Shown: in pieces, positions 25,676 to 35,544 of the stretch | Layout of the letters: each line of letters starts with the position of its first letter | Position numbering within the stretch: position 1 is the stretch's first letter | Origin: Shewanella schlegeliana | Lineage (GTDB): Bacteria > Pseudomonadota > Gammaproteobacteria > Enterobacterales > Shewanellaceae | Direction: 5' to 3' | Assembly: GCF_016765635.1 (NCBI RefSeq) | Contig: NZ_JAESVD010000005.1 | Coordinates: forward strand, 124,001-188,000 | DNA: 64,000 nt | Translations under genes and position numbers: made by a program | The notes under the pieces: model-generated | What the model saw: only the letters and a program-made list of their open reading frames with translations | Database searches by the model: none | Told to the model about the DNA's origin: nothing

Positions 25676-27415
25676 CTAAAGCACCATCGATAAGTATCCT
25701 AATACCAGCACTATCATAGAGGTAATCGCATAAGGCACCGGATAACCTATCGCAGGCATATCGCTTTGACAGACATTTTGGGCCCCTTTCATTGCAGAGA
25801 TGCTATTACGCCCACCAGCACAAGCCCCCGCCAATATGGCTGGATTCATCTTGCAGAAATACAAGCCATAGATCCAAGCGAGTAAGGGAGGAACCAGCGC
25901 GGCAGTGGCTCCCAAGGCGGCGATCTTTATGGCCACCACACCTTGAAATGATGCCAGAATCTTAGGTCCAAGCGTTGAGGCGAGCACTGCAACAAACACG
26001 CTCAAACCGATATCTTGCAAGAAACTTCTAGCGCCTTCACTCATCGCCCCACCAAAGTTTGGATTACGGGCCCTTAAGAATGAAAAAATAATCCCCGTCA
26101 ACATGCAGCCTGCCGAAGTCCCTAAAGCAAAGGGGATCCCCCCAAAAGTTACACTGAAGTGACCGCAAACATAGCCAATGAGTAAGGACAATGCGAGATA
26201 AAATGTTTCAGTGAGCGTGCTCTCAACAATAGGGGTGCTATTGAGTTTCTTGGCGACCTGTTGGACACACCAATCCGAGCCTGCAATACGAATGACATCA
26301 CCGACTTCTACAACAGCTTGCCCAGTAACGGGTAATTGGTGACCTTGTCGAAACAGGGCTTTAATGTACACACCGAATCCCACTTCATCGCTAATTTTAG
26401 CAATGGTTTTACCTGTATAGCAGGACTTACCTAGATGGATATCGGCCACTTCAATATCAACGTTTCTTGCTCTGGGTTCATCGACCTCGACACCGACAAA
26501 AGCGCCATCGTCTATCAAAACATGATAGTCGCCTCGAATACCGAGCACATCACCAAGCGCAAGTTTTGGATTATCTGCGGCATCAAATACTTGCTTGCCC
26601 CTAACCACCTTTAAGATGGCGGCATGGGGAAAGCGTTGAAATAGAGACTCAACACTCTGGCCAACTAACTCTTGATGCTCTACACGGTAGGCTCGAATAT
26701 CTAACGGCAACACGCCAATATTTGAAAAACCATTAGTACTGGGCAGAGCCTCGATATCATCACCGACCCCAAATTCTGCTTCAGCATCTTTACCCGCCTT
26801 AATCGGATCAATGCCAAACATCGCAGGTAAGTATTTTATAAGTAAAATAATGAAAAAACTGGATAAGACATAACTGATGACATAGCCCACAGCAATATTG
26901 GCACTCACTTGATCTAGAGTCATTCCAGCTGGCGCCTTAAATGCACCGGAGGAGATAGCAGATTGCGCCACTCCCATCACAGCCGTGACGGTGTAACTGC
27001 CCGAGATGATCCCAGCAGCATAACCCGGTGCTAAGCCGAGTAATTTAGCGCCTAAGAATACGATAAAAAAATTACTGAAGACCACTATCAGGCCTATGAC
27101 GACAAAATCGAGACCGTCTCTGGCAAGGCCTGAGAAAAACTGTGGCCCCACCTTCATGCCTATCGCGTACATAAACATCATCAAGAAAATGTCAGACACT
27201 AACCCGGGTTCCTCTATTTTCAAACCATAAACAGAAAAAGCGATCAGGGCGATAGCAAGGCCAATGACTAAGGTTCCTGCCGTTGAACCTAGGGCTACTC
27301 CCTTGATAGAAACCTTTCCAAGTGGATAGCCGATAGCAATGGCTATAAACAGGAACACAAAGGGGTTATGAGCGATATAACCAAACAAAAAACCAAATAA
27401 CTCAGAAATATTCAT
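25676..27415 (-). CDS. AspT-type amino-acid exchanger (AAEx family)
   Basis: The 579-aa membrane protein has two membrane blocks (residues about 1-200 and 400-579), each with the GY(V)xGxxxxxG-like pattern of the AspT/YidE family (IAIGYPLGKV, GYVCGHFSVTFGG). They flank a cytoplasmic region with two TrkA-C-like regulatory domains (about 215-390, LVGQSVESLFQRFPHAAILK and GKSCYTGKTIAKISDEVGFG). AspT swaps aspartate for alanine; here the neighbour is glutamate decarboxylase, so glutamate/GABA exchange is the likely role. Start 27415 (MNISELFGFLFG) matches AspT; an ATG 6 nt upstream is possible. Confidence 0.85.
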   Translation of the reverse strand: MNISELFGFLFGYIAHNPFVFLFIAIAIGYPLGKVSIKGVALGSTAGTLVIGLAIALIAFSVYGLKIEEPGLVSDIFLMMFMYAIGMKVGPQFFSGLARDGLDFVVIGLIVVFSNFFIVFLGAKLLGLAPGYAAGIISGSYTVTAVMGVAQSAISSGAFKAPAGMTLDQVSANIAVGYVISYVLSSFFIILLIKYLPAMFGIDPIKAGKDAEAEFGVGDDIEALPSTNGFSNIGVLPLDIRAYRVEHQELVGQSVESLFQRFPHAAILKVVRGKQVFDAADNPKLALGDVLGIRGDYHVLIDDGAFVGVEVDEPRARNVDIEVADIHLGKSCYTGKTIAKISDEVGFGVYIKALFRQGHQLPVTGQAVVEVGDVIRIAGSDWCVQQVAKKLNSTPIVESTLTETFYLALSLLIGYVCGHFSVTFGGIPFALGTSAGCMLTGIIFSFLRARNPNFGGAMSEGARSFLQDIGLSVFVAVLASTLGPKILASFQGVVAIKIAALGATAALVPPLLAWIYGLYFCKMNPAILAGACAGGRNSISAMKGAQNVCQSDMPAIGYPVPYAITSMIVLVLGYLSMVL

Positions 27416-27669
27416 GATCATTTCTCGTACTAATACCAATCGATATAAGAAGCTGAGCGACTCAAAGTGTTTTTGGCCAACTAATTCAAGGAAGGTGGAT
27501 GATGGAATGGTTATTCCCTTACGAAGCCATCCAACGCAGAAGCCGCCCGCAAAAAGCACTCCTAAAAGGCGAGTTTTCGCGCATAACAAGCTTAAACCTA
27601 GTTCAACTATGTTCTTCACTCGTTGTAATCAATATGGCCTTATATGTTTCCGACATGCATAAGATATTT

Positions 27670-27685
27670 CCTCCATATATGGAGG
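27670..27685. promoter_or_regulatory. Perfect 16-bp palindrome between gadB and the exchanger gene
   Basis: CCTCCATATATGGAGG is a perfect palindrome about 255 nt upstream of the exchanger start and 190 nt after the gadB stop. A related half word CTATATGGATATAGGAGG follows at 27714-27731. It could be an operator or a small hairpin; nothing else in the 462-bp gap is recognisable. Confidence 0.4.
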
Positions 27686-27842
27686 TCATATTGTGGATAC
27701 CATTAATGTACGACTATATGGATATAGGAGGTAGAGTAACGCTGGAGACGTTACCGAGGAGCAATTAATGGCTTTGCCTCAAAAGCGCTAAACTCTCGCT
27801 GAGTAAGCACACCTTTGATACCGATTGGTATAAGCTGGATAG

Positions 27843-27866
27843 AAAAAAGCCGTCTTTGCGGACGGC
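27843..27866 (-). terminator. Rho-independent terminator of gadB
   Basis: GCCGTCTTTGCGGACGGC hairpin with A-run on the plus strand, so a T-run follows on the minus transcript, 12 nt after the gadB stop. Confidence 0.82.
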
Positions 27867-27877
27867 CTCTCGACTAG

Positions 27878-29272
27878 TTAACCATGATTGAAACCGGATG
27901 ACTCTTTAGCATCACTGCCGTGTGAAATCGGATGGGAGGCAAAGAAGTCGACACAATGCTTCAGATCTGCCACTAGGAGATCAGCCTGATCTCGACTAAA
28001 GCCATGACGAACCAGAATACGCATAATGACTAAGTCCTCTCTTTTTGGTGGCATTGCATAGGCTGCAATCTGCCAACCTCGAGAGCGGATACGATCCGAG
28101 AGATCAAACAGATTGAACCCAGGATCAACGCCCTCTTTTAAGGACCAACTCATCGCAGGGATCCCGCCATGGCCATCATAGATAATCTCAAACATGCCCA
28201 ATTTTTCAATCTCGCTCGACAGGTATTGCGCCGTGTCGTAGCAAGCCTGATGGATCTTGCGGTAACCTTCTTTACCTAAGCGTAAGAAATTATAGTATTG
28301 CGCAACTATTTGCCCACCTGGGCGAGAGAAGTTCAATGCAAAGGTCGGCATATTACCGCCTAAGTAGTTCACATTAAAAATAAGGTCTTGATCTAGAACT
28401 GAAGCATCACGCCAAATCACCCAGCCCACCCCAAGAGGACTCAAACCAAACTTATGTCCTGACGCATTAATCGACTTAACGCGTGGTAGTTTAAAGTCCC
28501 ATTCAAGATCTGGTTGGCAAAATGGTGCTAAAAAGCCACCGCTTGCAGCATCAACATGCATTGGAATATCCAATCCAGTATCTTTTTGAAGCTGATCGAG
28601 CGCATCATGTACAGCCTTTACAGGCTCATACTGACAGGTAAAAGTAACACCTAAGGTTGGCACCACGCCTATGGTATTTTCGTCACAACGCTTGATCACT
28701 TCTTCAGCATTCATGATTAAGCGATCGCCTTCCATCGGGATCTCACGTAACTCAATATCCCAATAACGCGCGAATTTATGCCAGCAAACCTGCACCGGTC
28801 CACAAATCATATTGGGCTTGTCAGTAGGTTTACCCAGCGCTTTCATTTTCTTGCGCCAAGCCCACTTAAGTGCCATACCGCCTAACATCGCAGCCTCACT
28901 AGAGCCTGTAGTTGAGCAACCTAATGTGTTTTCTGCATCAGGCGAGTTCCATAGATCGGCAAGCATATGCACACAGCGGGCTTCAAGTTCTGCAGTTTGA
29001 GGATATTCGTCCTTATCGATCATATTTTTGTCGATACATTCATCCATCAATTGATGAACTTCATCCTCAACCCAGGTTTGGCAAAATGTCGCAAGATTTT
29101 GACGGGAGTTTCCGTCCATCATCAGCTCGTCGTGTACGATTTGATATGCATGGCGAGAATTATTTTCCTGCTCTGGCATCTTATATTTAGGCATGGATAA
29201 AGCTAAATCTGTCGATGAGTAGATATCATCTAAGAGGTCGTCTCGCACAGTATCTTTTGAGTGAAGAGGCAT
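27878..29272 (-). CDS. gadB: Glutamate decarboxylase
   Basis: The 464-aa PLP enzyme turns glutamate into GABA and CO2, consuming a proton. Visible: [20 protein letters not shown] (phosphate-binding region), [13 protein letters not shown], and [20 protein letters not shown] with the PLP lysine. Length equals E. coli GadA/B (466), with the N-terminal [20 protein letters not shown] that covers the acid-responsive helix. It lies upstream of the exchanger gene on the same strand; a terminator lies between, so the two may be separate transcripts or partly read through. Probable acid-resistance module. Confidence 0.93.
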   Translation of the reverse strand: MPLHSKDTVRDDLLDDIYSSTDLALSMPKYKMPEQENNSRHAYQIVHDELMMDGNSRQNLATFCQTWVEDEVHQLMDECIDKNMIDKDEYPQTAELEARCVHMLADLWNSPDAENTLGCSTTGSSEAAMLGGMALKWAWRKKMKALGKPTDKPNMICGPVQVCWHKFARYWDIELREIPMEGDRLIMNAEEVIKRCDENTIGVVPTLGVTFTCQYEPVKAVHDALDQLQKDTGLDIPMHVDAASGGFLAPFCQPDLEWDFKLPRVKSINASGHKFGLSPLGVGWVIWRDASVLDQDLIFNVNYLGGNMPTFALNFSRPGGQIVAQYYNFLRLGKEGYRKIHQACYDTAQYLSSEIEKLGMFEIIYDGHGGIPAMSWSLKEGVDPGFNLFDLSDRIRSRGWQIAAYAMPPKREDLVIMRILVRHGFSRDQADLLVADLKHCVDFFASHPISHGSDAKESSGFNHG

Positions 29273-29925
29273 TATATTTTACTCCAATGAATTAAATAAA
29301 ATTTCCTACTAGCTGGCGATGGTCAGCTGATGTAAACAACATAGAAGATAGTAAGACTCCCTGCAATACTCAAATTAAAATAAATCTGTAAAAACAACCC
29401 CAAAGCCGAACAAAAAAACCAACAAAGACCAAATGGGCAGCCAAAAATAACAGTGAAATAACCACAAGCAGCATTTCACCCCATTACAGCAACCTTAAAA
29501 TAACCTTAAAACCTGTTCGGTAACCCTACTAAAAAGCTAAGTTATCACTCATTAATTGCGACTTTACGTTAGACCGATACGAATTGAGGTTTGAGGTGCG
29601 AATATTCCCCCGCTAAGACAAGTTAGTCGCAGTATTCCAATTAGCTTGTGACGTTAGCAATACTCACCGAGCAATTTTCACATTCAAAAACTGAACTTCA
29701 AGAAGGCTTTGGCAAGCTTATATTGAGTTCACCTCATCTCAAGGGCTATGTCACAACAACCAAGAGAATGGTTGAAGCCTTTACTCTCAATGAGGTGAGC
29801 TTCATCGGTTAAGTGAGTATAGCTTAAGCGAGAAGAAGCTAAAGACAGCCCCATGCCTCGCTCACTCGCAACAAGATAGAGAATAGAGAGTGTCCTGTTC
29901 TCAAATAGCTTTCTTACACTAAGGC
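29273..29925. other. Intergenic region with one long-loop inverted repeat, no gene seen
   Basis: 653 bp without a credible gene. TCACCTCAT (29730-29738) and ATGAGGTGA (29791-29799) form inverted arms with a 52-nt loop and partial extension (TGAG/CTTCA). The gadB promoter must lie at the left end. No toxin partner for the AbrB gene is found here. Confidence 0.45.
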
Positions 29926-30132
29926 TTATGCATCCTCTTCATGCATATAGCCCTCAATCAGCTCCATCTGTTCAGAGAGTTTGTCATCTAAGTTAGCTAA
30001 GCGGTAACCTCCATGGGGCAGTTTATCTAAACGAATAGTATCCCCGTCCTGAATATGTAACTGCTCGACGACCTCTTTTGGTAGTGTAAAACCTAAGCCT
30101 TCACCAACCACCTGTATTTTAAGTTCAGCCAT
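29926..30132 (-). CDS. AbrB/MazE/SpoVT-type DNA-binding protein (orphan antitoxin-like)
   Basis: The 68-aa product has the swapped-hairpin AbrB fold signature: LKIQVVGEGLGFTLPKEVVE then LHIQDGDTIRLDKLPHGGYR. An acidic C-terminal tail (EQMELIEGYMHEEDA) is the usual toxin-binding extension in such antitoxins. The start has TAGGGAT just upstream. No Doc, PemK or PIN toxin frame lies on either side, so it is an orphan or an autonomous regulator. Confidence 0.83.
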   Translation of the reverse strand: MAELKIQVVGEGLGFTLPKEVVEQLHIQDGDTIRLDKLPHGGYRLANLDDKLSEQMELIEGYMHEEDA

Positions 30133-30316
30133 AATCCCTACCTACCTAAATCAATTGACCAAATAATGTTTTGTCTATTACTACGCGCTATAGCCACAGT
30201 ACAGCTAACATTATAGTTGAACAATCCATTTATTAGGCGAGCACACATTCCGTCTAACAATGAACAGATAAAGCCAATAACGACTCATTCGTTAGCACGA
30301 ACTTAAACCCCATACT

Positions 30317-30346
30317 AAAAAGGAGAGCATTTGCTCTCCTTTTTCT
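30317..30346. terminator. Rho-independent terminator
   Basis: AAAAAGGAGAGC/GCTCTCCTTTTT stem in the gap between the yaiI-like gene and the AbrB gene. Both neighbours are minus strand; it most likely ends the yaiI transcript. Confidence 0.75.
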
Positions 30347-30420
30347 ATATCAGCCTATTTTAGGATTAGATCTATTTTAATGCCCGGTAAGTCGAACATT
30401 AATTAGGGGAAAATAAGGCC

Positions 30421-30876
30421 TTAACTAGGCTTATGATGCTTAGTAATAAACCGGTCTAACTGATTACCAAAGGCTTGCTTCTCGCTAGCACCGATCGCAG
30501 AAGGACCACCGGTTTGCACACCACTGGCGCGCATGGTGTCCATAAAGTCGCGCATATTGAGAATCGATTTGATGTTCTGCTCGGTATAGAGCTCCCCACG
30601 AGGATTGAGGGCGACTCCGCCTTTATCGATCACCTCTGAAGCCAGCGGAATATCGGCGGTAATAACAAGATCACCAGCCGTTAAGCGTTTAACAATTTCA
30701 TCATCGGCAACATCAAACCCTGAAGATACGCTCACTAAGTTGATATAAGGCGATGGAGGTATACGCATCCAATGATTAGCCACTAAGGTCACTTCGACTT
30801 TAGCCCTGTCTGCTACTCTAAATAAAATCTCTTTAATCACACCCGGACATGCATCGGCGTCAACCCAAACCTTCAT
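30421..30876 (-). CDS. yaiI: YaiI/YqxD family protein (UPF0178, DUF188)
   Basis: The 151-aa cytoplasmic protein begins [20 protein letters not shown] and has [33 protein letters not shown] and [12 protein letters not shown], the complete UPF0178 signature. The conserved Asp residues recall PIN-like nuclease folds, but no activity is established. The start has a strong AGGAG 5 nt upstream. Confidence 0.9.
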   Translation of the reverse strand: MKVWVDADACPGVIKEILFRVADRAKVEVTLVANHWMRIPPSPYINLVSVSSGFDVADDEIVKRLTAGDLVITADIPLASEVIDKGGVALNPRGELYTEQNIKSILNMRDFMDTMRASGVQTGGPSAIGASEKQAFGNQLDRFITKHHKPS

Positions 30877-31041
30877 TTATGCTCCTCTTTGCGCTGTTAG
30901 ATTTGCGCCATAAAAACGAGCGCTGATTATAACAGCTATTTTGTATTAATCTTAGCGGCGCACACGGCTAAAGTAGATCAAGCCCTACCACTAAGATATG
31001 CTCTATTCTAATTTTCTTTTCAAAGCTAGGATGTTACTTCT

Positions 31042-31719
31042 ATGAGTCTGTTTTCTCCTGCGTGTTTTGAGTTTTTAAACCAGCTTTCAGTCAATAATGA
31101 CAGAGAATGGTTTAAGGCTAATCAACAAACATATGAAGACAAGGTGCGAACCCCTGCACTTAAGTTCATCGAAGCGATGCAGCCACAGATCCTTGCGCTA
31201 TCCCCCCGTTTGACTGCAGTGCCCAAAAAGGTCGGCGGTAGCATGATGCGCCCCCAGCGAGACAGCCGTTTTAGTAAGGATAAGACTCCCTATAAGACCA
31301 ATGTCGGCATTCAATTTAGGCACTTTCAGGGGAAAGATGTGCATGCGCCAGGCCTGTACCTGCACCTAGCCAATGATGGCTGCTTTTTGGGTGCGGGGAT
31401 TTGGCACCCAGAATCAAAAGCTCTCAATGCAATTCGCAGTTGTATCGATGAAAACCCTAACGGTTACAAAAAAGCACTACGTGAGTTAACGAGTCACGGT
31501 TTTGAGATGCAAGGCAGCAAGCTTATTCGCCCACCTAAAGGCTATGATAAGGGGCATCCATTGCTAGAGGAGCTAAAGCGCAAAGACTTTATCGCAATTA
31601 AGCCATTAAGCATCGAGCAGGTGTGTGCTGCTGATTTTGCCGATATTTGCGCCCAAGAGTTTGCCGCCTGCCAGCAACTGATGCACTATCTCTGTTTTGC
31701 GTTAGATCTCGATTTTTAA
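31042..31719 (+). CDS. DUF2461 / TIGR02453 family protein
   Basis: The 225-aa protein shows the family pattern LSVNNDREWFKANQQTYED near the N-terminus, RDSRFSKDKTPYKTNVGIQF and PGLYLHLANDGCFLGAGIWH, and a C-terminal Lys-rich part (PPKGYDKGHPLLEELKRKDF). No function is established for the family. The ATG at 31042 has AGGAT 10 nt upstream. It is followed at once by the RNA methyltransferase gene. Confidence 0.88.
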   Translation: MSLFSPACFEFLNQLSVNNDREWFKANQQTYEDKVRTPALKFIEAMQPQILALSPRLTAVPKKVGGSMMRPQRDSRFSKDKTPYKTNVGIQFRHFQGKDVHAPGLYLHLANDGCFLGAGIWHPESKALNAIRSCIDENPNGYKKALRELTSHGFEMQGSKLIRPPKGYDKGHPLLEELKRKDFIAIKPLSIEQVCAADFADICAQEFAACQQLMHYLCFALDLDF

Positions 31720-31847
31720 CGCCCCCCTTCCTAGTAACAACAGAGCGAGGCGTTTCTTACAAGCGCCTCTACACTCCAATGCAATCTCTGCTACAATTGC
31801 GCCAGTTTTTATTTCCAGCCAATTTAGGCAAGTTCAGGCACATTTTA

Positions 31848-33197
31848 ATGGTAGAACCTTCATCATCTCCACAAGACGCTTTTCAAGCAGAGACTCCTGC
31901 GCAAAAAAGAGCATTAAGCTATAGCAACACCATACATCAGCTGTTTGTCAGTGTGATGAATGAAAAGCTACCTGCGGATCGCATCGTTGGGGAGTACTTT
32001 AGAACCCATAAAAAGCACGGTTCTAAAGATAGACGCGTCATTCGCGAGAGCCTGTTTGCATTATTTCGTTGGTGGGGCTGGCTCAAAAAAGTCCATACCA
32101 GTGAGCAACAAGATGCGAGTTGGTTTGCCAGCTTGAGCCTAGTCGCCGAACTTGAAGGGCATCAATGGAGCCAATTTAGTGATGCATGGCGAGAGTTTGC
32201 CAACCTGTCACCCGAGTTTAGTCTAGCCCCTGCCAAGCATGCATTGGCAAGTATTAGCGACAAGTGTGAGTATTTAAACCAGCAACTTGCCAATATTAGC
32301 TTTAATGATGCCGAGTTATTACCTGAGTGGTTTTGGCAGCTTGCCAATGTCGAAAACAGCGATAAGCAGGCGATTATCGAAGCCATGTGCTCACGCCCTC
32401 CAATTTGGGGTCGAGCACAAACAATCACTCAGCAACAACTTATTGAGTCACTCGCTAACGATGAGATAACAGCCGTTGCCAGCGAGTTCTTTGATGATGC
32501 AGTGAGCCTTGGGCATAAGAGCGTTAACCTCAATGCGATTACGGCTTATCAACGTGGCAAGCTGGAGATCCAAGATCTAGGTTCACAGGTTATTGGCCAA
32601 ATTTGTGCGCCGAAAGCAGATGAACAGTGGTGGGATACCTGTTCAGGTGCTGGAGGTAAAACACTGCAGCTACGCTCTTTAATGCTAAAGCAAAACGCCT
32701 CGGCGCAAGGCTCGATAGTATCCTCAGATATTCGCCGTAAGCCGTTAGAGGAGCTAGCTAAACGCGCTAAACGAGCAGGTTTTAATGGGATTACCACTGC
32801 GCCATGGAAAAGCGATGACTTACCCGTTAAGGCCAATGCGTTCGATGGAGTATTAGTCGATGCGCCCTGTAGCTGTACCGGTACCTGGCGACGTAACCCC
32901 GATATGCGTTGGCTTGATGATGCGAGTGTCGTCACCGACAAACATGCCCTGCAACTAGATATCCTGAGTCGCAGTGCCAACGCGGTTAAGTCGCAAGGTC
33001 AGCTGGTTTACGCCACTTGCTCACTCTCGCCTATCGAAAATGAGCAAGTAGTAAACGCTTTCTTAGCTGCAAACCCGGAGTTCGAACTACAAACTGTGAC
33101 ACATCCGTTTACTGGACAGCAAGCACAGATGCTCACCATCTGGCCTCACGAGGCCGATACCGATGGTATGTTCGTCGTGAAGATGAAAAAGCACTAG
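31848..33197 (+). CDS. RsmB/NOP-family RNA (cytosine-5)-methyltransferase
   Basis: The 449-aa enzyme has an N-terminal NusB-like helical region (about 20-130; DRIVGEYFRTHKKHGSKDRR) and a SAM domain with motif I WWDTCSGAGGKTLQLRSLM, motif IV VDAPCSCTGTWRRNPD and motif VI YATCSLSPIENEQVV, giving the two catalytic Cys of m5C methyltransferases. The start at 31848 avoids a long overlap with the preceding gene and is followed by MVEPSSSPQDAF. It is an RsmB-like paralogue; the rRNA position cannot be set from sequence alone. Confidence 0.87.
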   Translation: MVEPSSSPQDAFQAETPAQKRALSYSNTIHQLFVSVMNEKLPADRIVGEYFRTHKKHGSKDRRVIRESLFALFRWWGWLKKVHTSEQQDASWFASLSLVAELEGHQWSQFSDAWREFANLSPEFSLAPAKHALASISDKCEYLNQQLANISFNDAELLPEWFWQLANVENSDKQAIIEAMCSRPPIWGRAQTITQQQLIESLANDEITAVASEFFDDAVSLGHKSVNLNAITAYQRGKLEIQDLGSQVIGQICAPKADEQWWDTCSGAGGKTLQLRSLMLKQNASAQGSIVSSDIRRKPLEELAKRAKRAGFNGITTAPWKSDDLPVKANAFDGVLVDAPCSCTGTWRRNPDMRWLDDASVVTDKHALQLDILSRSANAVKSQGQLVYATCSLSPIENEQVVNAFLAANPEFELQTVTHPFTGQQAQMLTIWPHEADTDGMFVVKMKKH

Positions 33198-33215
33198 TTG
33201 CGATACATTAACAAT

Positions 33216-33247
33216 AAAAAACGCCATACACTGTATGGCGTTTTTTT
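33216..33247 (+). terminator. Rho-independent terminator
   Basis: AAAAACGCCATACA/TGTATGGCGTTTTTTT stem 20 nt after the methyltransferase stop. Confidence 0.88.
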
Positions 33248-33338
33248 GGCAATATATTCTCGCCCATCTATATGCTTAGATGGTTATGCAGCTCTTTTGA
33301 ACACATCAAAATAGTAGCATAAGTAGGCCAAATGCAAT

Positions 33339-33878
33339 TTAGAATGAGGCTTTGGCACCAAGATAGAAGCCAGAATCTAAGCTAGTGTTTGACGCATTAT
33401 CATACTGCAAACGGATATCTCGGTAGCCCACAAATAGGGCTAACGCTGGGTTCAAGTTATACTGCACTCGACCATCTAACTGCCAAGAGCCGTCAATATC
33501 GCCAAACGACAATACCGATGGCGAATAGTAGCCTGAACCATGGATAGAAACATTAGAACCTAAGTGCATCGCATAACGACCGCCAATTCCGACGAAGTTA
33601 CCGTTTTGGCTCTTCTTTGACCACACCTGAGAAAACTTAGCCCCCAGCTCAAAGTGGTGAGCTCCCGCATCATGCGCTATATGCAGTGCGCCTGATAACA
33701 TCTGGCCACCTTTATCGGCATAGATATACTCAAGAGAGCCGTTAACATCTTTATTAAGATCAAACTGTAATTCAGTCGATAAGGTGTCGTCATTGAGACC
33801 AAATGTAAAATCTGTCGCATGTGCATTGATAGACAAGGCGCTCAGTACAAGCGTTGCCATTATGGTTTTAACTGTCAT
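33339..33878 (-). CDS. YfaZ-family outer-membrane protein
   Basis: The 179-aa product has a signal peptide (MTVKTIMATLVLSALSINAH, cleavage after ATA/HA) and a short beta-barrel: ELQFDLNKDVNGSLEYIYAD, FVGIGGRYAMHLGSNVSIHG and VQYNLNPALALFVGYRDIRL, ending GFYLGAKASF with terminal Phe. This matches YfaZ, whose role is unknown. The start at 33878 is chosen because GGAAT precedes it and a clean signal peptide follows; upstream codons read into non-coding DNA. Confidence 0.85.
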   Translation of the reverse strand: MTVKTIMATLVLSALSINAHATDFTFGLNDDTLSTELQFDLNKDVNGSLEYIYADKGGQMLSGALHIAHDAGAHHFELGAKFSQVWSKKSQNGNFVGIGGRYAMHLGSNVSIHGSGYYSPSVLSFGDIDGSWQLDGRVQYNLNPALALFVGYRDIRLQYDNASNTSLDSGFYLGAKASF

Positions 33879-34295
33879 TGATAATTCCGAAACTATAAGC
33901 TTTCGGCAAGCATACACAAAGCCTTAGCGCTTTTTTATAGAAACCTGAACTCAAACTGTGCATTTAAATAAACACCGACAACTGAAAAACTTCAACACAA
34001 CAAAAACAACCACATCCTTGCAGGTGTATCCAATTGCAACACGAAGAAGGAGTATTAATTTTACCTGTTAAATCTTTATGTTAGCGCTAGCTTTAACAGA
34101 ACTAGCGCCTTTAGCGTAAAAAAACACAAATATCTTATTTTCTATGTGGTAATTTAACCCTGACTTTATCAAGTATAAGTCCTCAAAGCCTTGCCTTCTC
34201 TAGGGTTGAAGCGAGTTTTTATTCATTTCAAACTCCGCAAAAATTATGGCAGCGACTATACTAAATTATCAAAAGAAAACTGCTTTGGAGTACAG
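33879..34295. other. Divergent intergenic region, no gene seen
   Basis: 417 bp between the divergent yfaZ-like and DUF4382 genes. AT-rich, no hairpin of note; it presumably carries both promoters. Confidence 0.45.
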
Positions 34296-35372
34296 ATGAA
34301 ACAGTTAAAATTAACATCACTCACTATCGCTATCGCAACAGGCTTGATGCTATCAGGTTGCGGTTCAGACAGTGATTCTAATGAGCCAGAACAAGCTCTG
34401 TTTAGCCTTGGTGTTTCAGACAACCCTGCTGACGCTAACATAGTTAACGTGGCTTTTAAGCAAGTTGTCTTAAAGAACAGTGAAGGCGCTTTCTCATTCG
34501 ATGTATCCACTGGTGATGATGGTTTACAACATGTCGACCTATTAAGCTTTCAAGGGCAAGCTGTCGAAACATTAGTCAGCGGCCAATCTGTGCCAGTGGG
34601 TGAATACCAGATGTGTATTTACATGGAAAATAACACCATCTCTAGCGATGAAAGCTCTTATGTACTCAGCGGCGCCACCGAAGATGAGAATGGTGAGTTC
34701 GTAGGCGGTGATATTGAGGGCTTAGTCACCAACAGTAACGGCTCTTGTGGTGGTGTTGGTGCCGATGAAGAAAATACTGGCCGCCTATTCTTCAATAAAT
34801 CATTTACTATCGCTGCGGGTAATAACAGCTTTGTTGCCGAGTTTAACCTCGCCAAAGGACTACAAGCACCCCATGGCAATAAGAATTACTGGACACTAAA
34901 ACCTACCTCAGTGCAGCTTGTTAATGCCTCCGAAGTCGGTGCAATTAAAGGTCAAATTAGCCAAGAAACTATGGTTAGCTGTGAAGCAGAAGCTGGAGGC
35001 TCTGAGTTTAGCCCTGCAGTTTATCTATACCCAAGTGAGACAGCACTCGATCAGATGGCAGACTTTAGAACGGGTCCAAACGTCTTGACACAGGTTGCTC
35101 CCATCACATCGGCAAGAGTCAATCCTATCCTTGATAGCAGTGAAAATGTCACGGGTTATGAATACGAATTTGGTTTTGTCGTAGCCGACACCTATAGCCT
35201 TGGCTATACCTGCTTAGCGCAAAATGATGATCCTGAAGAGTCTAACGTGCGTGAACCTGAAGATGACAGTGCACCATTCTTCATCGACTCAGCCGAGCAA
35301 GATGTCATTGTGACCCTTGGTGAAACAACAATACGTAATTTTCCAGAGTCATTTGAGCCAGTAACTCCTTAA
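34296..35372 (+). CDS. DUF4382-type lipoprotein
   Basis: The 358-aa product has a lipoprotein signal (LTSLTIAIATGLMLSGCGSD, lipobox LSGC, Cys at about 22, followed by Gly and Ser) and then a DUF4382-like domain: FSLGVSDNPADANIVNVAFK, DLLSFQGQAVETLVSGQSVP, VPVGEYQMCIYMENN. A C-terminal carboxypeptidase-regulatory-like region follows. No catalytic function is known; such proteins sit on the inner leaflet of the outer membrane. The ATG at 34296 has TTTGGAG 7 nt upstream. Confidence 0.85.
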   Translation: MKQLKLTSLTIAIATGLMLSGCGSDSDSNEPEQALFSLGVSDNPADANIVNVAFKQVVLKNSEGAFSFDVSTGDDGLQHVDLLSFQGQAVETLVSGQSVPVGEYQMCIYMENNTISSDESSYVLSGATEDENGEFVGGDIEGLVTNSNGSCGGVGADEENTGRLFFNKSFTIAAGNNSFVAEFNLAKGLQAPHGNKNYWTLKPTSVQLVNASEVGAIKGQISQETMVSCEAEAGGSEFSPAVYLYPSETALDQMADFRTGPNVLTQVAPITSARVNPILDSSENVTGYEYEFGFVVADTYSLGYTCLAQNDDPEESNVREPEDDSAPFFIDSAEQDVIVTLGETTIRNFPESFEPVTP

Positions 35373-35399
35373 CTCAAAATTACAGCAACAATCGTTATA

Positions 35400-35425
35400 A
35401 AGGGGCGATTATCGCCCCTTTCTTC
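35400..35425 (+). terminator. Rho-independent terminator
   Basis: AAGGGGCGATTATCGCCCCTT palindrome then TTCTTC, 28 nt after the lipoprotein stop. Confidence 0.78.
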
Positions 35426-35544
35426 TCAGCTTTACATTCGCCCAATAGCACTTCTCCACAGCAAACCACCTTCTCCAGTAAATTCTCTGCACAAGCCGAT
35501 AAAATCACGCTAGAGTATCCCTAACGCAACGAGGGGAAGAAATA

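Noticed and set aside
29273..29925. Search for a toxin gene partner of the AbrB protein
   Set aside because: No frame of adequate length with a start and ribosome site follows the AbrB stop on the minus strand.
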